Assembly (NCBI RefSeq): GCF_000230895.2
Contig: NC_016604.1
Location: forward strand, 5,580,001 to 5,644,000
Reading direction: 5' to 3'
Origin: Mycolicibacterium rhodesiae NBB3
GTDB lineage: Bacteria; Actinomycetota; Actinomycetes; Mycobacteriales; Mycobacteriaceae
DNA length: 64,000 nt
In this document: piece by piece, positions 1 through 7,998 of the stretch
How positions within the stretch are numbered: the stretch's first letter is position 1
How the letters are laid out: every line of letters starts with the position of its first letter
Translations under genes and position numbers: made by a program
Notes under the pieces: model-generated
What the model saw: only the letters and a program-made list of their open reading frames with translations
The model's database searches: none
What the model was told of the DNA's origin: nothing

Positions 1-1014
1 GTAGCGCTTCCGGACTTTGTCGCTGTCCAGGACCTCGATCAACGCATCGGCCAGTTGTCCGGCGTCGTCGACGGGGACCAGTCGACCCGCGGCGCCGTCC
101 ATCAACACCCGCCGGAACGCGTCCAGGTCGCTGGCGACCACGGCCGTGCCCGCCGCCATCGCCTCGACGAGCACGATGCCGAAGCTCTCCCCTCCAGTGT
201 GGGGTGCGCAGTACACGTCGACACTGCGCAGCGCCGAAGCCTTCGCGGCGTCGTCGACTTGGCCGAGGAACCTCAGATGTTTCGCAAGTTTTCCCGCGGA
301 TCGGCGCAGTTCGTCCTCGTCACCGCGGCCGACGATCAGCACCTCGACGTCCGCGAACCGCTCGACGAGACGCGGCAAGGCACGCAGCAGCACGGCCATA
401 CCCTTGCGGGGCTCGTCGTAGCGCCCCAGGAACAGCACCGACTTGCCCGCCCGCGGATAGCCGTCCATCACAGGCGCCGACGCGAACGCGTCGACGTCGA
501 CGCCGTTGGGAATCTCGACGGCGTCGCTGCCCAGCGACTCCACCTGCCAACGGCGCGCTAGGTCCGACACCGCGATACGGCCGACGATCTTCTCGTGCAT
601 CGGTCGCAGAAGCGGCTCGAACACGCTGAGCGTCAACGACTTGGTCGTCGACGTGTGAAAGGTCGCGACGATCGGGCCCTCGGCGATGTTCAGCGCCAGC
701 ATCGACAGGCTCGGCGCGTTGGGTTCGTGCAGATGCAACACATCGAACTCACCCTCGGCCAGCCAGCGCTTCACCATGCGGTGCGTGGCGGGTCCGAAAC
801 GCAACCGGGCCACCGACCCGTTGTACGGGATCGGCACGGCCTTTCCGCCCGAGACCACATATTCGGGCAGTGACCCGTGTGCGTCGGACGACGTCGGCGC
901 CAGCACGCTGACCACGTGCCCGCGCCCGTGCATCACCTCGGCGAGCTGCAGCACATGGGACTGCACCCCGCCGGGCACGTCGAACGAGTACGGGCACACC
1001 ATGCCGATGCGCAT
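1..1014 (-). CDS. pimA: Phosphatidylinositol alpha-mannosyltransferase PimA (3' end outside window)
   Basis: GT4-family GDP-mannose-dependent glycosyltransferase that adds the first mannose to phosphatidylinositol on the cytoplasmic face of the membrane. The translation starts MRIGMVCPYSFDVPGGVQ, the glycine-rich N-terminal loop typical of PimA. It continues with HLHEPNAPS, a GRYDEPRKGM acceptor-side motif and the GT4 donor-site stretch GGESFGIVLVEAMAAG. About 338 codons are present of a usual length near 375-385, so only the C-terminus is missing. The ATG at 1014-1012 shares one base with the TGA of patA, showing translational coupling. It is the last visible gene of a five-gene run from thrS. 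Confidence 0.95.
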   Translation of the reverse strand, partial: MRIGMVCPYSFDVPGGVQSHVLQLAEVMHGRGHVVSVLAPTSSDAHGSLPEYVVSGGKAVPIPYNGSVARLRFGPATHRMVKRWLAEGEFDVLHLHEPNAPSLSMLALNIAEGPIVATFHTSTTKSLTLSVFEPLLRPMHEKIVGRIAVSDLARRWQVESLGSDAVEIPNGVDVDAFASAPVMDGYPRAGKSVLFLGRYDEPRKGMAVLLRALPRLVERFADVEVLIVGRGDEDELRRSAGKLAKHLRFLGQVDDAAKASALRSVDVYCAPHTGGESFGIVLVEAMAAGTAVVASDLDAFRRVLMDGAAGRLVPVDDAGQLADALIEVLDSDKVRKRY

Positions 1015-1943
1015 CAGGTCGCCCCGATTTTGGCGCGCCGTTCCTCCGACAGATCGGCCAGCCACTGCGGCTGCATCATGTGCCAGTCGGCGGGGTGCGC
1101 GGCGATGTTGCGCGCGAACCGGTTCGCCAGCTCTTGAGTGACCGCCGTGACGTCCTTCGAGCTGGTGTCCAGCGGTTCCTGCAGGTCGATGACGCAGTCG
1201 TCGCCGTCGTAGTAGACGTGCGCCGGGATCAGATGGGCGCCGGTGGTGATCGCCAATTTCGCCGGCCCCGCGGGCAGGCGTGTGCGTTCTCCGAAGAAGT
1301 CGACTTCCACTCCGGACCGGGTGAGGTCGCGGTCGGCCATCAGGCACACCATCTTGTTCTCGCGCAACCGCTCGGCGAGCAGCTCGAAAGGTGGGCGTTC
1401 GCCACCCGACGCCGGGAACACCTCGAACCCCAGGCTCTCCCGGTATGCGATGAAGCGGTTGTACAACGATTCCGGTTTCAGCCGCTCAGCCACCGTGGAG
1501 AACGTGCCGTGCTTGTAGACGAGCCACACGCCGGCCATGTCCCAGTTGCCGCTGTGCGGCAGCGCGATGATGCCGCCGCGGCCGGCGTCCATGGCCGCCT
1601 GCGGGCGGTGAGTTCCGATGCTGACCTCGTCGAAACGGCGGCCGACCGCGGCAAGATCCATCGTGGGCAACCGGAACGCCTCCCGCCAGTATCGGGCGTA
1701 GGAGGCAAGCGAAGCACGCATCAGCCCGTCCGGCACCCGGGCGGGCTCGACGCCGAGCACGCGGGCGAGGTTCTTGCGCAGTTGTTCGGGTCCCCCGCCG
1801 CGCGCGGCGTAGTGCGCACCGGCACCGAAGGTGTTGCGCGCCACCACCTCCGGCATCGCGCGGACAAGCCGCCAGCCCGCGGCGTAGCCCCAGTCCGCGA
1901 ACCTGCCACTCAACGAGGTGCCCAGATCCGACGGCGTCGTCAT
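1014..1943 (-). CDS. patA: Phosphatidylinositol mannoside acyltransferase PatA
   Basis: Acyl-CoA-dependent acyltransferase (LpxL/HtrB-like family) that acylates the mannose placed by PimA, producing acylated PIMs. The 309-residue length fits mycobacterial PatA. The HX4D catalytic motif is visible as HSGNWDMAG near residue 130, with the expected downstream MADRDLTRSG region. Its ATG overlaps the pgsA stop by 4 nt (ATGA at 1943-1940) and its own stop touches pimA, so the three genes are coupled. The product would act at the inner leaflet of the plasma membrane. Identification rests on the motif plus the pimA/pgsA context. Confidence 0.95.
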   Translation of the reverse strand: MTTPSDLGTSLSGRFADWGYAAGWRLVRAMPEVVARNTFGAGAHYAARGGGPEQLRKNLARVLGVEPARVPDGLMRASLASYARYWREAFRLPTMDLAAVGRRFDEVSIGTHRPQAAMDAGRGGIIALPHSGNWDMAGVWLVYKHGTFSTVAERLKPESLYNRFIAYRESLGFEVFPASGGERPPFELLAERLRENKMVCLMADRDLTRSGVEVDFFGERTRLPAGPAKLAITTGAHLIPAHVYYDGDDCVIDLQEPLDTSSKDVTAVTQELANRFARNIAAHPADWHMMQPQWLADLSEERRAKIGAT

Positions 1944-2626
1944 GACTCGTCTCCCTGCGCCGCGGGCGCCTCCGGAGTCTCACCGCCGGTGTTTTCGGGT
2001 TTGACCAGCCGATCCATCGCTCCGGGTGAGGTCCGCACGCTGTGCACCCGCTGACCGAGGGTGATGAGGCTGGTGACCGCGAGCAGCCACATCGCGACGT
2101 GCAGCAGCCACGGCAGACCGAACAGACCAGACAGTCCAGCCCCCATCAGCACGATGATCAACCGCTCGGGCCGCTCGATCATGCCGCCTTCGGCAGATAG
2201 CCCGCTGGCCTCGGCGCGGGCCTTGATGTAGGAGATCACCTGCGAGGTGACCAGGCAGATCAACGTTGCCACCACCAGCGACGTGCTCCGCATCCCGAAA
2301 GCGGCCCACCACAACAGACCGCAGAAGATCGCGCCGTCGCCGATCCGGTCGCAGGTGGCGTCGAGGACCGCGCCGAACCGTGTGCCTCCGCCGCGCTGGC
2401 GGGCCATCGCACCGTCGAGCATGTCGGCGAGCACGAAGATGAAGACGGCGAAGCCGCCCCACCACAGCACGCCGATCGGGAACAGCGTGAGCGCGCTCAG
2501 CACGGTGCCCGCCGTGCCGAGGATCGTGATGCTGTCGGGGGTCAAACCCGCACGCAACGCAGCCTTGGCCAGCGGCCGAGAAAGCTTCTCGTACGCCGCA
2601 CGCGTCATCAGATAGAGATCGCTCAC
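1940..2626 (-). CDS. pgsA: Phosphatidylinositol phosphate synthase PgsA
   Basis: CDP-alcohol phosphotransferase that condenses CDP-diacylglycerol with inositol phosphate, the first step to phosphatidylinositol. The family signature D-x2-D-G-x2-A-R-x8-G-x3-D-x3-D is complete (DMLDGAMAR...GAVLDATCD, about residues 65-90). Several membrane segments follow. I prefer the GTG at 2626, because it overlaps the TGA of the HIT gene as GTGA, the spacing used elsewhere in this operon. An in-frame ATG at 2641 would add five residues. Length is 228 residues from the GTG. Confidence 0.94.
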   Translation of the reverse strand: MSDLYLMTRAAYEKLSRPLAKAALRAGLTPDSITILGTAGTVLSALTLFPIGVLWWGGFAVFIFVLADMLDGAMARQRGGGTRFGAVLDATCDRIGDGAIFCGLLWWAAFGMRSTSLVVATLICLVTSQVISYIKARAEASGLSAEGGMIERPERLIIVLMGAGLSGLFGLPWLLHVAMWLLAVTSLITLGQRVHSVRTSPGAMDRLVKPENTGGETPEAPAAQGDES

Positions 2627-3210
2627 TGTTGCTTCGCCCACTCCGTCGCCAGCAGATGGCGCGTTTCGCTCAGCAACTGCGGGACGACCTTGGCGCCCCC
2701 GATGATCGTGATGAAGTTCGCGTCACCTATCCACCGCGGCACGACGTGCATGTGCAGGTGTTCGGCCAACGACCCGCCCGACACCTTGCCCAGGTTCAGT
2801 CCCACGTTGAACCCCATTGGATTCGACACACTCTTGATGACGCGGATCGCCTTCTGGGTGAACGCCATCAGCTCCGCGCTCTCGGCATCGGTGAGGTCTT
2901 CGAGCTCGGACACCACGCGGTACGGGACAACCATGAGGTGTCCCGGGTTGTACGGGTACAGGTTCAGCACGACGTACACCTCTTCGCCGCGCGCCACCAC
3001 CAGCCCGTCCTCGTCGGACAGCTTCGGGATGTCGGTGAACGGCCGCGACGGCTCCGAAGTGCTGCGCCGCAGCGGAGCCTCGGCGATGTAGGACATCCGG
3101 TGCGGTGTCCACAGTCGCTGCAGATGGTCGGGTTCGCCGGCGCCGTAGTCGACGATCGCGTCGTCATCCTGTGCGCTCAGCTCATCGCCCGCTCCGTCGT
3201 CGCGTGTCAC
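2623..3210 (-). CDS. HIT-family nucleotide hydrolase/phosphorylase
   Basis: Histidine-triad protein of 195 residues. The triad HLHMHVVPRW lies near residue 155, with the preceding GKVSGGSLAEHLH loop. The M. tuberculosis counterpart at this place (Rv2613c) is reported as a diadenosine-tetraphosphate phosphorylase, so a role in Ap4A turnover is likely by family and position. The ATG overlaps the thrS stop by 4 nt (3210-3207) and the stop overlaps pgsA. Its position directly after a tRNA synthetase is suggestive, since synthetases make Ap4A as a side product; that link is inference. Confidence 0.93.
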   Translation of the reverse strand: MTRDDGAGDELSAQDDDAIVDYGAGEPDHLQRLWTPHRMSYIAEAPLRRSTSEPSRPFTDIPKLSDEDGLVVARGEEVYVVLNLYPYNPGHLMVVPYRVVSELEDLTDAESAELMAFTQKAIRVIKSVSNPMGFNVGLNLGKVSGGSLAEHLHMHVVPRWIGDANFITIIGGAKVVPQLLSETRHLLATEWAKQQ

Positions 3211-5261
3211 GGCTTCGCGCCCACGTTGACCAGTTCAGCTGTCGGAGTGGCGTTTTCGCGGCTAGCAACCCAATTCGCGATCGCGGCCACCGCTTCGTCG
3301 CGTGGCACGCCGTTGAGCTGAGTGCGGTCGCCGAAGCGGAAACTCACCGCGCCCGCCTCGATGTCGCGATCGCCTGCCACGAGCATGAACGGCACCTTCT
3401 GGTTGGTGTGGTTCACGATCTTCTTGGCCATCCGGTCGTCGCTGATGTCGACCTCGGCCCGGATGCCTGCCGTCTTCAGTTGGGCGACAAGGCCGTTGAG
3501 ATAAGGAATGTGGTCGTCGGCGACGGGGATGCCGACCACCTGCACCGGCGCCAGCCAAGCCGGGAACGCGCCGGCGTAATGCTCGGTGAGCACTCCGAAG
3601 AACCGCTCGATCGAGCCGAACAACGCACGGTGAATCAGCACCGGACGCTGGCGGGTGCCGTCGGCGGCGGTGTACTCCAACTCGAAACGGTCGGGCATGT
3701 TGAAGTCCAGCTGGATGGTCGACATCTGCCAGCTACGGCCCAGCGCGTCCTTGACCTGCACGGAGATCTTGGGGCCGTAGAACGCCGCACCGCCGGGATC
3801 GGGCACCAGGTGCAGCCCCGAGGCTTCGGCGACCTCACGCAGCGTCTCGGTGGCCTCGTCCCAGTCCTCGTCCGAGCCGACGTACTTCTGCGGGTCCTTC
3901 GTCGAGAGCTCCAGATAGAAGTCGTTCAGCCCGTAGTCGGCGAGCAGGTCGAGCACGAACCGCAGCAGCGATGCCAGCTCGTCACGCATCTGCTCGCGGG
4001 TGGTGTAGATGTGCGCGTCGTCCTGGGTCATACCGCGCACCCGCGTCAGACCATGCACCACACCGGACTTCTCGTAGCGGTACACCGAGCCGAACTCGAA
4101 GAGCCGCAACGGAAGTTCGCGATACGACCGCCCGCGCGACCGGAAGATCAAGTGGTGCATCGGGCAGTTCATCGGCTTGAGGTAGTAGTCCTGCCCCGGC
4201 TTGCGCAGTGCGCCGTCCTCGTCGAACTCGGCGTCCATGTGCATCGGCGGGTACATGCCGTCGGCGTACCACTCGAGGTGTCCCGAGGTGATGTAGAGCT
4301 GTTCCTTGGTGATATGCGGGGTGTTGACGAACTCGTAGCCGGCCTCGATGTGCTTGCGGCGCGAGTATTCCTCGAGTTCGCGCCGGATGATGCCGCCCTT
4401 GGGATGGAAAACCGCCAGCCCGGAACCGATTTCGTCGGGGAAGCTGAACAGGTCGAGTTCGGCGCCCAACCTTCGGTGGTCGCGCTTTTGCGCTTCTTCG
4501 AGGAACTCGAGGTGGCGGTCGAGCGCCTCCTGGGACTCCCACGCGGTTCCGTAGATGCGTTGCAGGCTCGCGTTGTCCTGGTTTCCGCGCCAATAGGCGG
4601 CCGAACTGCGGGTGAGCTTGAACGCCGGGATGTAGCGCGTCGTCGGAATGTGAGGCCCGCGGCACAGATCTCCCCATTCGCGTTCGCGAGTACGGGGATT
4701 GAGGTTGTCGTAGGCCGTCAGCTCATCGCCGCCGACCTCCATCACGTCGGGGTCACCGGACTTGTCATCAACGAGTTCGAGCTTGTACGGCTCGTTGGCA
4801 AGCTCTTCGCGCGCTTGCTCTTTGGACTCGTAGACCCGCCGCGAGAACAACTGACCCTCTTTGACGATCTGACGCATGCGCTTCTCCAGCGCCTCAAGAT
4901 CCTCGGGAGTGAAGGCCCGCGCGACGTCGAAGTCGTAGTAGAAGCCGTCGGCGATCGGCGGTCCGATGCCGAGTTTGGCCTCGGGGAAGATCTCCTGCAC
5001 GGCTTGGGCCAGGACGTGGGCGGCGGAGTGACGAATGACGCTTCGGCCGTCCTCGGTATCGGCAGCCACGGGGGCGACGTCGACGTCGGTGTCGGGAACC
5101 CACGACAGATCGCGCAGCCGCCCCTCGGCGTCTCGCACGACGACGATGGCCTGGGGATCCCCACGGCCCGGCAGACCCGCTTCGCGCACCGCCTCACCCG
5201 CGGTCGTCCCCGCAGCGACCCGGATAGGGGCTGCTGAGGCGGGGCTTACGACGGCGCTCAC
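3207..5261 (-). CDS. thrS: Threonyl-tRNA synthetase
   Basis: Class II aminoacyl-tRNA synthetase of 684 residues that charges tRNA-Thr. In order: an N-terminal TGS-like domain (about 1-65), the editing domain with its HxxxH zinc-type motif (HSAAHVLAQ), and the class II core with the zinc-ligand motif MNCPMHHLIF. Motif 2 includes the stretch FEFGSVYRYEKSGVVHGLTR, and the C-terminal anticodon-binding domain begins near PVQVVGIPVADDH. The start is GTG (VSAVVSPASAAP) with GGGAG about 9 nt upstream. It is the first gene of the PIM operon block. No T-box-like leader is evident in the short upstream gap. Confidence 0.97.
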   Translation of the reverse strand: MSAVVSPASAAPIRVAAGTTAGEAVREAGLPGRGDPQAIVVVRDAEGRLRDLSWVPDTDVDVAPVAADTEDGRSVIRHSAAHVLAQAVQEIFPEAKLGIGPPIADGFYYDFDVARAFTPEDLEALEKRMRQIVKEGQLFSRRVYESKEQAREELANEPYKLELVDDKSGDPDVMEVGGDELTAYDNLNPRTREREWGDLCRGPHIPTTRYIPAFKLTRSSAAYWRGNQDNASLQRIYGTAWESQEALDRHLEFLEEAQKRDHRRLGAELDLFSFPDEIGSGLAVFHPKGGIIRRELEEYSRRKHIEAGYEFVNTPHITKEQLYITSGHLEWYADGMYPPMHMDAEFDEDGALRKPGQDYYLKPMNCPMHHLIFRSRGRSYRELPLRLFEFGSVYRYEKSGVVHGLTRVRGMTQDDAHIYTTREQMRDELASLLRFVLDLLADYGLNDFYLELSTKDPQKYVGSDEDWDEATETLREVAEASGLHLVPDPGGAAFYGPKISVQVKDALGRSWQMSTIQLDFNMPDRFELEYTAADGTRQRPVLIHRALFGSIERFFGVLTEHYAGAFPAWLAPVQVVGIPVADDHIPYLNGLVAQLKTAGIRAEVDISDDRMAKKIVNHTNQKVPFMLVAGDRDIEAGAVSFRFGDRTQLNGVPRDEAVAAIANWVASRENATPTAELVNVGAKP

Positions 5262-5331
5262 GGTTTGTCTCCCATATGTCGGGGTGTTCGGGGTGCTATG
5301 TGGAACGCGACCATGTTATCGGTGCGTCGCT

Positions 5332-5766
5332 TCAGGACCCCAAGCCAATCGGGCTGTTCAGCCACGGCCAATCCCGGCCGAACAACTCCGCGGTCCAGTC
5401 GGCAGCGCCGAGCAGCCACAGGGTGCCCGCGACCACCAGCGCGGTGAAGATCCCGCCGAGGATCTGGATGGACCAGTGCCGCTCCTGGAACCAGGCCATC
5501 ACCTTGTCGTAGCGCTCCTTGGCGAAGGCGAGCAGCCGTCGCGCCCACTCGAATTCGGTTGCCAGGATGCCCAGCCCGACGAAGAGGATCGCCCAGCCCG
5601 GGCCGGGGTAAGGAATGGCGACGATGCCGACGGCGAAGACCACCAGGCCGACGAATCCCACCCCGATGCGGTAGACGAACTCGACCTTGGGCCGGTCGCG
5701 CAGCTTGTCACGCCATCGCGCCCACCGGCGGGCGCGAACTGGCCCTTGTTGTTCGTCCTGCTTCAC
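5332..5766 (-). CDS. Small membrane protein with PGPGW motif (TIGR02611-like)
   Basis: 144 residues from GTG at 5766 (VKQDEQQGPVRARRW). A charged N-terminus is followed by a hydrophobic segment, the IPYPGPGWAILFVGLGILA motif that defines putative PGPGW transmembrane proteins, and one or two further membrane segments near the C-terminus. The GTG overlaps the TGA of the upstream thioesterase (GTGA), so the two are translated as a pair. Function is unknown; the family is widespread in Actinobacteria. The next gene, thrS, starts about 70 nt downstream and has its own ribosome-binding site. Confidence 0.85.
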   Translation of the reverse strand: MKQDEQQGPVRARRWARWRDKLRDRPKVEFVYRIGVGFVGLVVFAVGIVAIPYPGPGWAILFVGLGILATEFEWARRLLAFAKERYDKVMAWFQERHWSIQILGGIFTALVVAGTLWLLGAADWTAELFGRDWPWLNSPIGLGS

Positions 5767-6392
5767 GGTTGGCCCGGTTTCAGCTTCACGAACAGCGCAT
5801 GCGATTCGGCCACGACGTCGTCGCCGTCCATCAGCCGGCCCGAGACGAAGATCTTGCGGTCCTCGATGCTGTCGATCCGCCCGTCGACCTGGAACTGCTT
5901 CTCCACTACTGCGATCCTGCGGTAGTCGACGTGCAGGAACGCGGTGCGTTGGGCACGGCTGCCACTGAGGGTGAACGCCGTATAGCCCAGCAGCCCATCG
6001 AAGAGCTGCGCCACCGCACCGCCGTGCGCGGCGCCGTTCCGGCCGAGGTGGAAGCGGCGGAACATCGCCGTCCCCTCGATCCGCCCGTCCGGCGTGGTGT
6101 GCAGGTCCAGCGGGATGGCCAGCAGATTGCCGCGGTTTGGTAGATCCATCCGACGTCCCGACGGCGAGGCCCACTCGTCGGCGTAGTACGGCGCCAGCAG
6201 GTGCGTGACCTTGTCGACCAGGTCGGCGGCCTCGGCGATCACCTCGTCGGGCGCGTCGGCAGCGCGGGCATGATCCTGCAGCGTGCGCACGGCTTCGACG
6301 AACCGGCCGTAATCAGGGCCACCCCGGGTGGTGGGTACCGGCGGATTGAATCCTCCGCCTGGATGCGCACCCGAAGGCTCGTCGGTGGTCAC
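5763..6392 (-). CDS. PaaI-type hotdog-fold acyl-CoA thioesterase
   Basis: 209 residues. The hotdog signature NGAAHGGAVAQLFDGLLGYTA (about residues 110-130) is the catalytic helix region of the PaaI/YbaW group, which hydrolyse acyl-CoA thioesters. An N-terminal helical extension of about 60 residues precedes it. The start is GTG at 6392 with TACGGT exactly 6 nt upstream and no Shine-Dalgarno sequence, so a leaderless mRNA is likely. It is coupled to the downstream PGPGW membrane protein. The substrate cannot be read from sequence. Confidence 0.88.
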   Translation of the reverse strand: MTTDEPSGAHPGGGFNPPVPTTRGGPDYGRFVEAVRTLQDHARAADAPDEVIAEAADLVDKVTHLLAPYYADEWASPSGRRMDLPNRGNLLAIPLDLHTTPDGRIEGTAMFRRFHLGRNGAAHGGAVAQLFDGLLGYTAFTLSGSRAQRTAFLHVDYRRIAVVEKQFQVDGRIDSIEDRKIFVSGRLMDGDDVVAESHALFVKLKPGQP

Positions 6393-6398
6393 ATGACC

Positions 6399-6404
6399 AC
6401 CGTA
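6399..6404 (-). promoter_or_regulatory. -10 box (TACGGT) of the thioesterase gene
   Basis: TACGGT on the minus strand ends 6 nt before the GTG at 6392, the geometry of a leaderless mycobacterial start. Its upstream edge runs into the 25-bp tandem repeats that start at 6403, so any -35 region would lie inside the repeats. Confidence 0.5.
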
Positions 6405-6494
6405 TTGCCTGGCTCAGGCTCAAGCTGGATTGCCTGGCCCAGGCTCAAGCTGGATTGCCTGGCCCAGGCTCAAGCTGGATTGCCTGACCCAGGC
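6403..6494. repeat. 25-bp tandem repeat, three full copies plus a partial fourth
   Basis: The unit GATTGCCTGGCCCAGGCTCA followed by AGCTG occurs at 6403-6427 (two differences), 6428-6452 and 6453-6477 (identical), and as a truncated copy at 6478-6494. The array fills the gap between the thioesterase promoter and the aldo/keto reductase gene and runs through that gene's stop codon at 6470-6472. Confidence 0.95.
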
Positions 6495-7336
6495 GGAGCC
6501 GATCCGGCTTTGCTCAGTGTGTCGAACTCGTCGTCGGACAGCTCGATGCTCGCGGCCGCGACGTTCTCCTCGAGGTGGGCGACCTTCGACGTGCCAGGGA
6601 TCGGCAGCAGCACCGGTGAGCGCTTCAGCAGCCAGGCCAGCGCAAGCTGCGACGCGGACGCTCCGTGGTCGGCCGCGATCCGCTGCAGTGGTCCGTCGGC
6701 GGCAGCCAGGGGACCGGCCGCCAACGGGAACCACGGGATGAAGCCGATGTCCTGGGATTCGCAGGCCTCGAGCACCGGCTCCGCGGTCCGGACCGAGAGG
6801 TTGTACATGTTCTGCACCGACGCGATCGTCGCGACGTTCTGAGCGGCTTCGAGTTGGTCGACGGTCACCTCCGACAGCCCGATATGGCGGATCTTGCCCT
6901 CCTGCTGCAGCTTCACGAGCTCACCGACCTGGTCCTCGGCAGGGAACTTCGTGTCGATGCGATGCAGCTGGAATAGGTCGATGGTGTCCAGGCCGAGTCG
7001 ACGCAAACTCATCTCGCATTGCTGACGCAGGTAGGCCGGAAAGCCGAGCGGAGGCCACTCATCGGGTCCGGTGCGCAGCAAGCCGGCTTTCGTCGCGACG
7101 ACGAGCCCGTCGGCGTAGGGGTGAAGTGCCTCTTTGATCAGTTCCTCGGAGACGAATGGCCCGTAGGAGTCCGCGGTGTCGATGAAGTTCACGCCGAGCT
7201 CGACCAGCCGGCGCAGCACCCGAACGCATTCGTCGTGGTCGTCCGGCGGCCCCCACACCCCCTTGCCCGTCAGGCGCATCGCGCCGAATCCGAGACGATT
7301 GACGGGCAGATCGCCGCCGAGGGTGAAGGTGGTCAT
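6470..7336 (-). CDS. Aldo/keto reductase
   Basis: 288-residue NADPH-dependent oxidoreductase of the AKR superfamily (TIM barrel). The catalytic tetrad is recognisable: Asp and Tyr in FIDTADSYGPF, Lys in LVVATKAGLL and His in IDLFQLHRID; the C-terminal half carries the nucleotide-site segment LPIPGTSKVAHLEENV. The substrate is not predictable. The last codons (GSGNPA) and the stop are made of the 25-bp tandem repeat that follows, so the C-terminus has been remodelled by it. The ATG at 7336 has TACGGT 7 nt upstream on its strand. Confidence 0.93.
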   Translation of the reverse strand: MTTFTLGGDLPVNRLGFGAMRLTGKGVWGPPDDHDECVRVLRRLVELGVNFIDTADSYGPFVSEELIKEALHPYADGLVVATKAGLLRTGPDEWPPLGFPAYLRQQCEMSLRRLGLDTIDLFQLHRIDTKFPAEDQVGELVKLQQEGKIRHIGLSEVTVDQLEAAQNVATIASVQNMYNLSVRTAEPVLEACESQDIGFIPWFPLAAGPLAAADGPLQRIAADHGASASQLALAWLLKRSPVLLPIPGTSKVAHLEENVAAASIELSDDEFDTLSKAGSAPPGSGNPA

Positions 7337-7343
7337 CTTCGAA

Positions 7344-7349
7344 ACCGTA
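7344..7349 (-). promoter_or_regulatory. -10 box (TACGGT) of the aldo/keto reductase gene
   Basis: TACGGT on the minus strand sits 7 nt before the ATG at 7336 with no Shine-Dalgarno sequence between them, consistent with a leaderless transcript. The gap to the divergent DUF1990 gene is only 59 nt, so the two promoters must overlap or lie back to back. Confidence 0.5.
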
Positions 7350-7395
7350 CGCCGACATCGTTGATCGCCGTTTGGCGCGATAGCGTCGGCACGAC

Positions 7396-7893
7396 ATGAA
7401 ACTGAGCGACATTGCCGACCTGCCGTTGACGTATTCGGACGTCGGCGCGACCGCGTCGACGCTGCCCGCCGGGTACCACCATGTACAGAAGTCGGCCGTG
7501 ATCGGCCGCGGTCGGCAGCGGTTCGAGGAAGCGGCCGCGGCGGGCATGCGGTGGGGCATGCTGCGCGGCGCCGGGGTCAAGGTTCGTGCGACGACCGCGC
7601 TCGCCGCCGTCGGCTCGGAGGTGATCGTGCATCTGGGACCGGTGCAGGCACCGTGTCGCGTCGTCTATGTCGTCGAGGAACCCGATCGGGGCGGATTCGC
7701 CTATGGCACCTTGCCTGGCCACCCTGAATCCGGCGAAGAGTTGTTCCTCGTCCGCTACGACCCGGCCACCGAGGATGTCTTCGCCGAAGTGACGGCGTTC
7801 TCGCGACACGCCACCTGGTGGAGCCGGCTGGCATCGCCCTTCACGTCGTTGGTACAGCGGGTCGTCACGACGCGATACCTGAAGGCCCTGTGA
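7396..7893 (+). CDS. DUF1990 family protein
   Basis: 165 residues matching the DUF1990 pattern: an N-terminal LTYSDVGATASTLPAGYHH segment, the RFEEAAAAGMRWGMLRGAGV block, and a C-terminal part ending in FSRHATWWSRLASP. These small soluble proteins are common in Actinobacteria and plants and have no established enzymatic role. The ATG at 7396 has TAGCGT 9 nt upstream and no clear ribosome-binding site. It is divergent from the aldo/keto reductase across a 59-nt gap. Confidence 0.9.
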   Translation: MKLSDIADLPLTYSDVGATASTLPAGYHHVQKSAVIGRGRQRFEEAAAAGMRWGMLRGAGVKVRATTALAAVGSEVIVHLGPVQAPCRVVYVVEEPDRGGFAYGTLPGHPESGEELFLVRYDPATEDVFAEVTAFSRHATWWSRLASPFTSLVQRVVTTRYLKAL

Positions 7894-7998
7894 CCCGACG
7901 GCGCCAGGGAGTAGCTGACGCGGCGCTTCGATACATCTCCTACGCTTCCGTCAACGCGTAATCTTGTGAAACTTAGTCACGTCGTCCCGGTGGTGAGC

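Noticed and set aside
1080..2054. 324-codon plus-strand frame opposite patA
   Set aside because: Mirror frame of the patA gene, with arginine-rich shadow composition and no start signals.
3105..5237. 710-codon open frame opposite thrS
   Set aside because: It is the antisense shadow of a high-GC gene; composition is Arg/His/Val-rich with no family motif, and thrS on the other strand is certain.
5262..5331. T-box-type leader in front of thrS
   Set aside because: The gap is only about 70 bases and shows no T-box sequence or terminator/antiterminator pair.
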